Assembly (NCBI RefSeq): GCF_023072615.1
Contig: NZ_JAKNRW010000001.1
Location: forward strand, 248,001 to 312,000
DNA: 64,000 bases
Direction of reading: 5' to 3'
Source: Pseudomonas violetae
GTDB lineage: Bacteria > Pseudomonadota > Gammaproteobacteria > Pseudomonadales > Pseudomonadaceae
A program made the position numbers and the translations under genes. The notes below the pieces were generated by a model. That model had not been told where the DNA came from. It did no database searches and worked only from the letters and a program-made list of their open reading frames with translations. Within the stretch, counting starts at the first letter, position 1, and each line of letters opens with the position of its first letter. Shown here piece after piece: positions 1 through 8,577 of this stretch.

Positions 1-684
1 GCTATAGGGGGCGCCGGTGTTAGCCCATGCTGTGTAGGTCGGCCCGATGGCCAGCCATTTATCAGTGAACGGGACGTACAAGGAGCCAGAGCCCTCAGAA
101 GTGGCACCCGTCACTGAGGCTCCGCCAATCGTGCTCGATGAGGTCAGCGTTACGAACGCTTGTCCATTGACGTCGGTGGCGGATTGCGGAGCGCCCAGGG
201 CTCCGTCTGTTGTGCTCCAATTTAGAGTGGTGCCGGAGCCGACGTTGCCCCCGTAATAGTCGGTTACCGTGGCGGTGATCGTAGTGGTTTCCCCTGTAGC
301 TGCGAGGGCTGCAGGAGCTGCGGTCAAAACAACGGTCAGCCCCATTTCACAGGAACGCCAACCAGCGTTTGCATTATCACATACCACCTTTTGCCATCCG
401 GACGCGTTCGACGACGTCCGAATTGGCTGCCAGCCAGCGTTCGCAGTCGGTACGAACGCCAACAGGATCGGGGCCGCAAGAAGGGATACGATCGGTGCCA
501 CAAAGCGTTTCAGCCTGACCAGGCTGTGCATCTTTCCAGCGTCCGCGGCGGCCGAGGCGTCATGTTGGCCATCGCTCGGTTCGCCGCGGAACATCTCCTC
601 GAGGTTGAGCAGATCTTTAATTCGCGAAACGAGCGTGCGCCGACTATTCAGTGCTCGGCCATTGATGTGCATTTCGTATCTCAT
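1..684 (-). CDS. Ig-like (invasin Big_1 type) secreted protein, C-terminus beyond window
   Basis: The reverse strand is open from an ATG at 684 to the window edge (228 codons, no stop), so the gene is partial. Residues about 57-80 form a hydrophobic segment ending in a signal-peptidase-like TANA site; a second Met (about residue 47, MHSLVRLKRF) could give a conventional signal peptide, while the ATG at 684 gives a long N-region. From about residue 115 the sequence fits a bacterial Ig-like domain: a VTD turn, LNWSTTDGALG, a TDVNGQAFVTLTS strand and GGASVTGATS. Such domains occur in invasin/intimin-type adhesins and other surface proteins. It is probably exported; whether it is an adhesin cannot be judged without the missing C-terminus. 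Confidence 0.7.
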   Translation of the reverse strand, partial: MRYEMHINGRALNSRRTLVSRIKDLLNLEEMFRGEPSDGQHDASAAADAGKMHSLVRLKRFVAPIVSLLAAPILLAFVPTANAGWQPIRTSSNASGWQKVVCDNANAGWRSCEMGLTVVLTAAPAALAATGETTTITATVTDYYGGNVGSGTTLNWSTTDGALGAPQSATDVNGQAFVTLTSSSTIGGASVTGATSEGSGSLYVPFTDKWLAIGPTYTAWANTGAPYS

Positions 685-703
685 ACAGGAATCCGGCCCA
701 TGG
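683..703 (-). promoter_or_regulatory. Six-codon leader ORF coupled to the Ig-like gene
   Basis: A reverse-strand ATG at 703 begins a six-codon frame (MGRIPV). Its stop TGA shares bases with the ATG of the Ig-like gene (ATGA overlap). A strong GAGGGAG ribosome-binding sequence lies just upstream of the leader, whereas the large ORF has only a weak one. Translational coupling through the leader is inferred. Confidence 0.35.
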
Positions 704-1187
704 TAGAAAAACTCCCTCATAGTTCCACTACCTACTGTGCAGGGCAAACCAAAACGGGTCGTCCGAATTCACGCGTGTTAGCTTGCCGTTCAGAGCCTCC
801 CGGAACCCTTCCTAGAGACCACGATCCGGATACACCCTCTCACTGCCGAACAGGTCAGGCTGCGCGCAGTGGGGGGCTTATTTGTTAAGAACAAGAACCG
901 ATTGAGATTGGATGATGATTCCAGTCGTAAACGAAGCCTACGTGGTTCCGGTATCCCAACCGCATCGCTACGAAGCACAACACAACTCCCTCAGAGGGTT
1001 GTCGATCGAATGAGAGTAGAAACTACGCCAAGTCCCACCAGCTGACACGACCGGCCGGTGGAGTGAGGACACTCTGGCCACTGCAAATGACGTGAACAGC
1101 GGCTATTCTCAATGCCCTAGGGCATACCCGCAGGAGTGTCCTGCCTGGCTCGTATCTAGCGTGAGCTACACCTTCGAGGGTCATTCT
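704..1187. other. Intergenic stretch with no recognised gene
   Basis: Between the Ig-like gene and the hypothetical gene at 1188. A 62-codon reverse frame (790-978) is present but is arginine- and serine-rich, unlike any family I know, and lacks a clear ribosome-binding site. I see no RNA gene or clear terminator. The promoters of the two divergent genes probably lie here. Confidence 0.4.
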
Positions 1188-2315
1188 ATGGCTATAGAAC
1201 CGTTCATCCTCAAATCCGTTCAGCGCGCTCAGCAGTGGGTTGACCTGTGCTCGAAGGGAATGGAGATCGCGCGTGACGAGGCAGCCTCAATGTTGGCCAA
1301 CTTGTGCGGGTTCGGAAGCTGGGATCTGATGATTTTTGCGATGGAATCGTTACCACCGTCCCGGGTCGATGAGGACGTCGACGAGAAGCTAGCAAATGAA
1401 CGGACCAGAAACTACGCGAAGATACTGGTATCGCGTTGTGGACTGGACCCAGGGGAAGCGCTGTATCTGTTAGGCGCACTTCCCCCATCATCTAATCGCC
1501 GCTACGAGGCATTCCAACATGGAGACGCCATCACGCTACACAGCGACCAACTAAGAGCGTTTGAGGATTTTGCGCATGACGTTGCAGAAAGTGATTTAGG
1601 GGAGGAGACAGACGAGGAAATTGCCTCCGAATTTTGGGTTCCTCCAGATCCTGAGAAGGTAAGCGTCGCGCTGCAACTGTGCGGGTTCGTTGAAGAGGAA
1701 CCTTGGATCGCCATCTTTAGCGAGCTTGGGTGGGACTTTAGAGCGTTCAGCGAATATCAAACCAACCTCGGCGAGGCATCGTTCGTAATCCACGACGCTG
1801 ATCTTGGAGAAATACCTGTATACCTAACGCCGACAGCTCCCGAGCCACGAAACGATCCTCAAAATTCCGAGGATCGGGCTCAGATACTCCAGCGCCAGGC
1901 TTGCGTGGGAGATTTCATCACTGAATGGAAGGTCACCAGTCGGGTAGCCCTACTGCTGTCTCGCTGGCCCTGGATTCTGAAACGTGACGGGCGCTCGTAC
2001 TGCCATCTCGGCTCGGTCTACGACCGCGAACTCAACTCGTGGCACGATCTTTTATTCAGCCGTGACTGTGCGAGCGTAGGTGTGTTGCTGGCACTTAATG
2101 AACAGGTGACAGATCTGCAACTAGGCTCGCCCGCCTTAGAGGATGTTGATGGAGAGTTCTCAAAATTCGCTACCTTGTGCCTCTCGGGGGTTGGGATAGC
2201 TGACATGCTCATTGGAAGTAAACTCGATCTAGTATCTGCCTTGAACGTGGACACTGGATGGGCGATGCAGCGAATCATATTGGACGAGGACGAGGACGAG
2301 GACGATGAGGAGTAA
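1188..2315 (+). CDS. Hypothetical protein with acidic C-terminal tail
   Basis: The frame is open from 1092, but the best start is the ATG at 1188, preceded at good distance by GAGGG; the upstream 32 residues look untranslated. The product of about 375 residues has no signal peptide or membrane segment, is acidic overall and ends in a run of Asp/Glu residues. The N-terminal part (EPFILKSVQRAQQW followed by a helical region with GFGSW) resembles compact helical bundles, but I recognise no family. It is likely cytosolic. It lies outside the Tn7-like transposon, alone on its strand. Confidence 0.6.
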   Translation: MAIEPFILKSVQRAQQWVDLCSKGMEIARDEAASMLANLCGFGSWDLMIFAMESLPPSRVDEDVDEKLANERTRNYAKILVSRCGLDPGEALYLLGALPPSSNRRYEAFQHGDAITLHSDQLRAFEDFAHDVAESDLGEETDEEIASEFWVPPDPEKVSVALQLCGFVEEEPWIAIFSELGWDFRAFSEYQTNLGEASFVIHDADLGEIPVYLTPTAPEPRNDPQNSEDRAQILQRQACVGDFITEWKVTSRVALLLSRWPWILKRDGRSYCHLGSVYDRELNSWHDLLFSRDCASVGVLLALNEQVTDLQLGSPALEDVDGEFSKFATLCLSGVGIADMLIGSKLDLVSALNVDTGWAMQRIILDEDEDEDDEE

Positions 2316-2429
2316 GAAAGGATTGACCGGCGTTTGGGCCTACCTCGTACGACATGCTTGTAATTAGACCTAGAGCAGCTCCCACACAACCTCTCGCGGA
2401 TTTACCGCCTGCGCACGAGGGCAGGATAC

Positions 2430-2981
2430 TTACGTAGCGGAGCGGCGTTTCACCGAGCCCGAAGCTCCTGGGGGGGCATCCCCACTTTGCTCAGCTACTT
2501 TTGCCCGGTAGCGTAGCTTCGCCTCTGCTATTGCCGGTCGCGTCACATCACCCAGTCTCCACATGACCGCGATCAGCAGCGCCGACGCAAGGAACTGTGC
2601 CGCATTTTCACTCACTAACGCATTCCCTCTTGCGACAACTTGGTCAACAGGCGTGCCGATCATCCAAGCGTGAAAACTGCGTAGAACATCCTCATGCCCA
2701 GGGCCAATGAGTAACCCGCCAACGACGGCCCAGGAAGTTATTGCAATGAATCCAGCGACTAGATAGACAAAGGAGGCACCGACTCTTTTCAAGAATGTGG
2801 CTGTACGACCCTTTGCTCCCGTGCCACTGAAATACAGCCTCACGGCGCCGAACGCAGCTTTGGCTGACAATCTCATTTCCATACGCACTTGCTGTTTGCT
2901 CATTTTCATATCGTGCCCGCTGTCTGTGCTCTGGCGATTCGAGTTGCCCGATAGCGCCAAGAAGCCTCCCACATTAGACAT
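2430..2981 (-). CDS. Small hypothetical membrane protein, two predicted TM helices
   Basis: A 183-residue reading frame. A basic, Met-rich N-terminal region is followed by two hydrophobic segments: about residues 70-92 (VYLVAGFIAITSWAVVGGLL) and about 128-142 (AAQFLASALLIAVMWRL). The tail is basic and Ser/Gly-rich. The start at 2981 has a weak ribosome-binding site; an internal Met at about residue 25 is an alternative. No family is recognised. It is the last gene before the attachment region used by the Tn7-like element. Confidence 0.5.
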   Translation of the reverse strand: MSNVGGFLALSGNSNRQSTDSGHDMKMSKQQVRMEMRLSAKAAFGAVRLYFSGTGAKGRTATFLKRVGASFVYLVAGFIAITSWAVVGGLLIGPGHEDVLRSFHAWMIGTPVDQVVARGNALVSENAAQFLASALLIAVMWRLGDVTRPAIAEAKLRYRAKVAEQSGDAPPGASGSVKRRSAT

Positions 2982-3146
2982 TTCCGATGCAAGCCAACCC
3001 TGTGTACTTACTCATCTCATTTGTTCGGAACCGACAGCTACCGATGATCCGATCCCGGCCTTCTCAGCTGGCGCAAAGAGGTTGCCGCGTTTCGCCGGCA
3101 GCGCTAACTGCTCGGCCTGCAAGGCCTAATCTAGATTCAGCAGCGG

Positions 3147-3190
3147 GACAGACTTTGTTCTACTGAGACGGACTTTATTGTTTGTGGCCA
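3147..3190. repeat. Two TnsB-type repeats facing left, possible right end of a neighbouring Tn7-like element
   Basis: On the reverse strand the sequence runs AACAATAAAGTCCGTC and, about 19 bp on, AACAAAGTCTGTC. The core AATAAAGNNTGTC is the same as in the ends of the 43.6-kb transposon, but the orientation is opposite, pointing away from it. Counting back 18 bp from the first core gives TGGCCACA, close to but not the TGT terminus. It mirrors the pair at 47390-47433. Reading it as an end of another element is inference. Confidence 0.45.
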
Positions 3191-3650
3191 TAGGACCCCG
3201 GAACACATACCCCGGCCCATGTCCTCCGCCTCATAACAACATAGCCTGGCCCGCGAAAACCGTCTTTTGGTGACCTTCCTGACCCACCGCGAAGCCCTTT
3301 CAAAAGAGCCCCCGAGCTTTCGCCCTCCCCCTAAACGCACCGCCACCCAAAACCACCCCTTCCACTCATAACAACATAACTACAAGGGCTACTGACACCC
3401 TAAAATTTTCCTCCCGACACATCTCCACTGTTCAAACCTCCTTTAAAAAAGCAGCCCTACCCCGCCGGGATGGAGGTGCACGCCGCCTAGGAAAAGATGG
3501 GGAGAAAAGAAAAGAAAAACCGAAAGGAACAGCGGTTGGACAGGATGGTGGGTACGTAGTGTTTCAGTATTTTTGGAAAAATTTTCAGTATTGATTGAAT
3601 TTGGCCAAAGCCTATGGGGTGGGTTAAGGCACCGCGCAAAGCGGCGTTCT
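3191..3650. other. Left flank of the transposon insertion site, no gene recognised
   Basis: No convincing coding frame. It contains a direct repeat of CTCATAACAACATA at 3230-3243 and 3365-3378, a purine-rich tract near 3480-3530, and a short repeat of TTTCAGTATT near 3560-3590. The ATAACAACAT core appears again, inverted, at 47339-47348 just beyond the right end of the transposon, so the two flanks were once within about 500 bp of each other. Confidence 0.5.
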
Positions 3651-3655
3651 AGAGC
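3651..3655. repeat. Target-site duplication AGAGC, left copy
   Basis: AGAGC immediately precedes the TGT that opens the transposon. The same five bases immediately follow its other terminus at 47286-47290. A 5-bp duplication is the Tn7 hallmark. Confidence 0.9.
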
Positions 3656-3804
3656 TGTAATGAAACAATAAAGATTGTCACAGTGCCCCGCGTATTCCGG
3701 GGCCTGTAGGTCATTACAACGCTAGCTCCATAAAAATAAAGTTTGTCACAAACCTCAAAATCTCCAAAAAAACGGCTCCATTGCAAACAATAAAGATTGT
3801 CACA
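3656..3804 (+). repeat. Left end of Tn7-like element with three TnsB-type sites
   Basis: Sites at 3664-3682, 3732-3750 and 3786-3804 share the form AANAATAAAGNTTGTCACA and all read inward. Three sites within about 150 bp matches the Tn7 left end arrangement. Confidence 0.85.
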
Positions 3805-3816
3805 AGGCGTTTGGGG

Positions 3817-3967
3817 TGTTGGCGCTGACGCCGAATTGACCCAGTGGCCGATGCCACGCTGACCCAACACCAATCGGCAATAATCCAGAACCGGTATTGA
3901 CTCACAAGATAGGAGCCTGGGTCAGTGAAAATTCGGTAACCGGGTCAATCCTGCGCTGGCGATAACA
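3817..3967. mobile_element. MITE-like unit with IS21-type ends, copy 1
   Basis: A 151-bp unit opening TGTTGGCGCTGACGCCGAAT, followed by TTGACCCAG, and closing on the other strand TGTTATCGCCAGCGCAGGAT then TTGACCC. The ends follow the pattern of the intact IS21-family element at 49591-52171 (TGTTGCCGCTGAC...ACTGACCCAG). There is no coding capacity. It sits 12 bp inside the transposon left end. It is nearly identical to the copy at 38142-38290. Confidence 0.65.
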
Positions 3968-3984
3968 GAACAGTGTTTGCCTTC

Positions 3985-4190
3985 TCTGGCAAGCATGCCT
4001 ATTAGCCAGTCCTGAATACGGGATGTTGTTGTCGATCGGTAAAAAAACAGCCTCCACGTAACGCTCTAGCTGCCTCCTGCGGCGTCACCTGAGACTGCGT
4101 TTTCTCCAGCCAGTTTTTCAACTGTCTCAGGACCGGTAGCTTTTTGATCAACTCTTCAACCGATGACGCCGTCAGTAGGCGAGTACGTGC
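3985..4190 (-). pseudogene. IS66-family transposase (TnpC) C-terminal remnant
   Basis: On the reverse strand a short stretch reads EELIKKLPVLRQLKNWLEK then QSQVTPQ, and after a shift of frame ERYVEAVFLPIDNNIP. This matches the end of IS66 TnpC proteins, which have a P..L..WL...QVTP...Y....RYVE.G...IDNN.AER pattern. An internal piece is missing and there is no start. It is a relic only. Confidence 0.55.
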
Positions 4191-4312
4191 GTGGAGTGCG
4201 CAACTAAAGCCCTGACGCGATCCCGGATTGCATAAATCGCAACTCAGACATACCTAATTATCACTTTTTAACAGCTGTCCCCCCCCCTAATCTGCGCGCC
4301 TCTTTTAAAGAT

Positions 4313-5953
4313 ATGGAGTGCTCGGACAATGCTATTGCTCCTTGCCGTAAGAACCTGCTCGTGCAGGAGGCCGCTGTGAACGCCTTGTCCGGCGCCTTGT
4401 CCGGCGCCTTTCCGCTGCCTTCCGCCCACACGAGTATCGAGACCCCAACCAGACCTCCTGTTGCCGCTCCCGCGGCCTTCGGTGTACGCATCGCGACAGG
4501 TTTGGTGGGTGTCCTATTGGCCGTGCTGGTTTCTGGTTTCAACGAAAACGTCACCAAGTTCGCGATGCCCGACATTCGCGGTGCGCTGGGGTACAGCTAT
4601 GACCAAGGCACTTGGCTGTTGTCTGTCTATGCCGCGTTTTCCGTGACCGCCATGGCTTTTGCGCCATGGTGTTCCGCTACGTTTACCCTACGTCGATTTA
4701 CCCTCGCAGCGATCGGTAGCTTCATGCTCTTGGGTGTGCTGAGCCCGTTCGCCCCAAACTACGAATCAATGCTGATCCTGAGGATTCTGCAAGGTTTGGC
4801 CGGGGGTGCGTTGCCACCAATGCTGATGTCGGTGGCCCTGCGCTTCCTGCCCCCGGGCGTAAAACTGTACGGTCTTGGCAGCTATGCGCTGACGGCGACC
4901 TTCGGCCCCAGCTTCGGTTTGCCCCTTGCAGCATGGAGCGTTGAGTACCTGGGATGGCAGTACGCATTCTGGCAGATCATTCCGATGTGTCTGCTGGCAA
5001 TGGGTTTCGTTGCCTGGGGTTTGCCGCAAGATCCGATGAAGCTCGAGCGCATCAAGCAATTTAACTGGCGCGGTTTACTGCTGGGAGCTCCGGCGCTCGT
5101 CATGATCGTGTTGGGGCTTGAACAAGGCCATCGTCTGGACTGGTTCAATAGTCAACTGATCCGGTTACTCATCGGCGGAGGTCTGTCACTGTTGATCCTG
5201 TTCTTCATCAATGAGTGGTCTCAGCCCCTACCATTTTTCAAGATTCAAATGCTGCGAATACGCAACCTTTCCCATGCGTTGATTACTTTGGGCGGCGTAC
5301 TGTTCGTACTGCTAGGCGTGATTATCATTCCCTCAAACTTTCTGGCGGACGTTCAGGGTTATCGTCCTCTGCAAACTGCTCCGGTGCTGCTATGGGTAGC
5401 GGTTCCCCAGTTGATCGCGCTACCGCTCGTTGTTGCACTGCTTAACAACCGCATCGTCGACTGCCGGTGGGTATTGGCGATTGGTCTAGCACTCCTGGCC
5501 GTTGCCTGTGGGATCGGATCTCACCTCACACAGGCGTGGCATCGGGAAGAATTTTACCTGATGCAGATGATTCAGATCATCGCGCAACCCATGGCGGTCA
5601 TTCCATTGCTGATGCTGGCCACGGGCGGGCTTCAGCCTACTGATGGACCGTTTGCCTCTGCCTGGTTCAATACCATCAAAGGGTTCGCAGCGGTCGCAGC
5701 CAGTAGCACGCTGGAAACACTCAGCATGCATCGGATGCACTTTCACTCAACGATGCTGGTTGATCGCTATGGCAACAACCCGCCTGTGACCGGTGGCGCA
5801 TCCACTACTGAAATGGCGCACAGGCTTCACGAGCAGGCCATCGTACTGACCTCCTCGGACCTCTACCTCTATATGGCTGGGCTAGCGCTGCTGCTCATCG
5901 TACTGATTCCCATTATGCCGACACGTATCTTCCCGCCGCGTGCCGTCTCCTGA
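4313..5953 (+). CDS. DHA2-family (EmrB/QacA-like) MFS drug exporter
   Basis: A 546-residue protein of the 14-helix MFS exporter type. After about 55 soluble residues the first helix (GVRIATGLVGVLLAVLVSGF) leads into AMPDIRGALG. The DHA2 antiporter motif follows, with RILQGLAGGALPP and, further on, LTATFGPSFGLPLAAW. It would expel hydrophobic drugs or metabolites across the inner membrane by proton exchange. It is the first gene of an operon with a membrane fusion protein and an outer membrane factor, forming an EmrAB-TolC-like pump. The N-terminus contains a small tandem repeat (LSGALSGAF), and the ribosome-binding site at 4313 is weak, so a later start is possible. Substrate unknown. Confidence 0.85.
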   Translation: MECSDNAIAPCRKNLLVQEAAVNALSGALSGAFPLPSAHTSIETPTRPPVAAPAAFGVRIATGLVGVLLAVLVSGFNENVTKFAMPDIRGALGYSYDQGTWLLSVYAAFSVTAMAFAPWCSATFTLRRFTLAAIGSFMLLGVLSPFAPNYESMLILRILQGLAGGALPPMLMSVALRFLPPGVKLYGLGSYALTATFGPSFGLPLAAWSVEYLGWQYAFWQIIPMCLLAMGFVAWGLPQDPMKLERIKQFNWRGLLLGAPALVMIVLGLEQGHRLDWFNSQLIRLLIGGGLSLLILFFINEWSQPLPFFKIQMLRIRNLSHALITLGGVLFVLLGVIIIPSNFLADVQGYRPLQTAPVLLWVAVPQLIALPLVVALLNNRIVDCRWVLAIGLALLAVACGIGSHLTQAWHREEFYLMQMIQIIAQPMAVIPLLMLATGGLQPTDGPFASAWFNTIKGFAAVAASSTLETLSMHRMHFHSTMLVDRYGNNPPVTGGASTTEMAHRLHEQAIVLTSSDLYLYMAGLALLLIVLIPIMPTRIFPPRAVS

Positions 5954-5974
5954 TCAACTTGGAAAGTAAAGAAA

Positions 5975-7039
5975 ATGAGTCAAACAGAAGTTTCAAAAAA
6001 ACCGTTCTGGGGCGTAGCAATCGTGCTTTTGGTCCTCGCCCTAGGGGTGATCTTCTGGCGATTCGTATTGGTCGAAAGCCCGCTGCAATCGACCAACGAT
6101 GCCTTCGTCAGTGCAGACTTCACCTTGGTAGCGCCCAAAGTATCCGGTTTTATTGACCAGGTACTTGTGGAAGATAACCAACAGGTCAAGGCTGGCGAAG
6201 TCCTCGCACGAATCGACCCCAAGGATTATCAAGCCGACCTGGCTGCTGCCAATGCCGCTATTGCGACCGCCCATGCCAACGAAGAAAATGCCAGTGCTGC
6301 ACTCGTAAGGCAGCAGGCGTTGATCGCCCAAGCTAAAGCTGTAGTTGACGGTGACGTGTCCCAGGTCGAGTTCGCCCAGCACGAATTGGAGCGTTATCAG
6401 AACCTGGCCCGCCAAGGCGCAGGGACCTTACAGAACTTCCAGCAAGCCAAGAACCGCCTGCAAACGGCCAAGGCCCAAGAAGCCGAGCACCGGGCTGCCA
6501 TTAATGCAGTGACCAAACAAATCGACGTGCTCGACGCTCAACACAACGCGACGCGGGCGGATGTAATGCGTGCTGAAGCCATGCAGCAGCGCGCCACGCT
6601 GAATCTTTCCAACACAACGCTGTTGGCGCCTTTTGACGGCGTTATCGGACGGCGCAGCTTGCGCGTAGGCGCCTATGTCAAACCGGGAGATCTGTTGATG
6701 GCCGTGGTCCCGGTCAGCCAGGCTTACATCATTGCCAATTTCCAGGAAAGCCAGTTGACTCATATCGTCCCCGGCCAGTCTGCAACCGTAACCGTAGATA
6801 CCTTCCCCGGCGAGCAACTGAAAGGCACCGTGCAAAGTATCGCCCCGGCCACAGGCGTCACCTTCGCCGCGGTTGCTCCGGACAATGCCACTGGCAACTT
6901 CACAAAAGTCGTGCAACGTATTCCTGTGAAGATTGTCCTCGATGCCAACCAGAGCACGACAGAGCAACTTCGTGTCGGCATGTCGGTAGAAGCCAGCGTG
7001 AACACCGAGGCCCCTAACGCGAAGGTGGGCACTCGATGA
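5975..7039 (+). CDS. HlyD/EmrA-type membrane fusion protein
   Basis: A 354-residue periplasmic adaptor. One N-terminal membrane helix (about residues 12-30) is followed by a biotinyl-lipoyl half domain (VSADFTLVAPKVSGFIDQVLV), an alpha-helical hairpin from about 80 to 190 rich in Ala/Gln, and the second half (NTTLLAPFDGVIGRRSLRVG). This is the EmrA order. It links the inner-membrane exporter to the outer-membrane channel. It starts 21 bp after the pump gene, with a GGAAAG upstream, and overlaps the next gene by four bases (ATGA), so the three are probably translated together. Confidence 0.9.
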   Translation: MSQTEVSKKPFWGVAIVLLVLALGVIFWRFVLVESPLQSTNDAFVSADFTLVAPKVSGFIDQVLVEDNQQVKAGEVLARIDPKDYQADLAAANAAIATAHANEENASAALVRQQALIAQAKAVVDGDVSQVEFAQHELERYQNLARQGAGTLQNFQQAKNRLQTAKAQEAEHRAAINAVTKQIDVLDAQHNATRADVMRAEAMQQRATLNLSNTTLLAPFDGVIGRRSLRVGAYVKPGDLLMAVVPVSQAYIIANFQESQLTHIVPGQSATVTVDTFPGEQLKGTVQSIAPATGVTFAAVAPDNATGNFTKVVQRIPVKIVLDANQSTTEQLRVGMSVEASVNTEAPNAKVGTR

Positions 7040-8511
7040 AACGCTCACTCATCGCAGCGTTGGTTGGTGCGTGTAGCACCTTCGGCCTGACGGGATGCAC
7101 CTTGGGACCTGATTTCAAGGTCCCTGCCAATCCGCTTTCGGCACATTGGGCGCAACCTACGATCGCCGCACCGACGACAACACCCTACAGCCAGACCAAC
7201 GCCGGCGCAGTGGAAACTCAGTGGTGGAACACCTTCGGTGACCCGCTGATGTCGTCTCTGCTCCGCCGAGCGCAGGCGAACAATCTGGACTTGGGCATTG
7301 CGGCTCAACACGTCGAACAGAGCATGGCCGCCAGAAAGACTGTCGCAGCCGACAAGCTGCCGAGCGTTGGGGCCCATGCAGATTACAGCCGCGCACGAAG
7401 CTCCTCGCGTGGGCTTGCCGACATTTCCGGTTTGAATGGCAAGCGCAATTACAACCTTTGGGACACCGGATTTAACCTGAACTGGGAAGCCGATTTGTGG
7501 GGCCGCGTTCGCCGTTCAGTAGAAATGGCGGACGCCAATATTCAAGTGACCGAGGAAGACCAACGCAACGCGCTGATATCGATCATGGGCCAGACCGCAC
7601 ATGACTATATCCAGCTGCGCAGCACACAGAACATTCTGAAGGTGACGCGACAAAACCAGGAGATTGCCCAGCACAGCCTGAGCCTCACGCAGATGCGCCT
7701 GAACCAGGGCGTGGCAACGGATCTTGAGGTGTCCGAGGCCACTGCACTGGTGGCCTCGATCGACGCGCGCATCCCTCCGCTTGAACAGCAGCAAAGCATT
7801 CTGATCAATGCCTTGAGTTTTCTGGTGGGCCGTGAACCCGGCGCGCTGACGATCGAGCTAAGTACAGTGAAAGACATTCCGGCGGGGCCGGCAGATGTAC
7901 CTGTCGGCCTGCCCAGCGAACTGGCTCAACGTCGACCTGACATCCGTCGCGCAGAGGCTGACCTCCATGCCGCAACAGCCGCAATCGGAGTCGCTAAAGC
8001 GGACTTCTATCCACGCATTACCTTGTCGGGCACCGTCGGCTTTCAAGCTACCCAACTGTCGCATCTGGGTAGCTGGGCCACACACAATTTCGCTTTTGGC
8101 CCAGCGTTGAGCTTGCCGCTCTTTGAGGGCGGTCGACCGCAAGGTGTGCTTGAACTGCGAGAAAGTCGACAGAAGGAAGCGGGCATTACCTACCAGCGAA
8201 CGGTACTGGCCGCCTGGCATGAAGTGGACAACGCGCTCAGTGGCTACCACGCGAACCAGCGTCGCCATGAAAGCCTGGAACGCGCCGTTACTGCCAGCCA
8301 AAAAGCTCTGGTCAGCGCACAGCAGCAATACGTAGCAGGCTCGGTCAACTTCCTTAATGTATTGACGGTGCAAAACGCCTTACTCGCTAACCAGGCGGCG
8401 CTGGTGCAAAGCACCGCCGATGTCTCCTTGACACTGGTAAGCCTTTACCAGGCCCTGGGTGGTGGCTGGGAAAGCCCCCCCACTCTGGCAGCAGTTTCTA
8501 ACAATCCATAA
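7036..8511 (+). CDS. OprM/NodT-family outer membrane factor lipoprotein
   Basis: A 491-residue outer membrane efflux channel. The N-terminus has a lipoprotein signal (FGLTGC, Cys about residue 21) followed by TLGPDFKVP, typical of the RND/MFS outer membrane lipoprotein family. Two repeated halves contain the conserved patterns WWNTFGDPLMSSL, LNWEADLWGRVRR, LAQRRPDIRRAEADL and SLPLFEGGR. It would form the trimeric exit duct for the preceding pump and adaptor. Its ATG overlaps the adaptor stop. Confidence 0.92.
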   Translation: MKRSLIAALVGACSTFGLTGCTLGPDFKVPANPLSAHWAQPTIAAPTTTPYSQTNAGAVETQWWNTFGDPLMSSLLRRAQANNLDLGIAAQHVEQSMAARKTVAADKLPSVGAHADYSRARSSSRGLADISGLNGKRNYNLWDTGFNLNWEADLWGRVRRSVEMADANIQVTEEDQRNALISIMGQTAHDYIQLRSTQNILKVTRQNQEIAQHSLSLTQMRLNQGVATDLEVSEATALVASIDARIPPLEQQQSILINALSFLVGREPGALTIELSTVKDIPAGPADVPVGLPSELAQRRPDIRRAEADLHAATAAIGVAKADFYPRITLSGTVGFQATQLSHLGSWATHNFAFGPALSLPLFEGGRPQGVLELRESRQKEAGITYQRTVLAAWHEVDNALSGYHANQRRHESLERAVTASQKALVSAQQQYVAGSVNFLNVLTVQNALLANQAALVQSTADVSLTLVSLYQALGGGWESPPTLAAVSNNP

Positions 8512-8519
8512 CAACTTAC

Positions 8520-8553
8520 AGTCCACCGAGGTCGGCAACGGCCTTCGGTGGAC
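8520..8553 (+). terminator. Hairpin between outer membrane factor and lipoprotein genes
   Basis: GTCCACCGAGG and CCTTCGGTGGAC can pair around a short loop, in the gap between two co-oriented genes. There is no U-tract, so it may stabilise or attenuate the message rather than end it. Confidence 0.4.
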
Positions 8554-8577
8554 ACCCCCCTCTCTCGGAGGTCTGCC

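Noticed and set aside
1092..1187. Upstream extension of the hypothetical gene
   Set aside because: The 32 residues before Met at 1188 are Cys/Pro-rich and unlike the rest, while GAGGG sits correctly before 1188.
3191..3650. tRNA or small RNA gene as the Tn7-like attachment site
   Set aside because: I could fold no cloverleaf and found no conserved RNA motif on either flank of the insertion.
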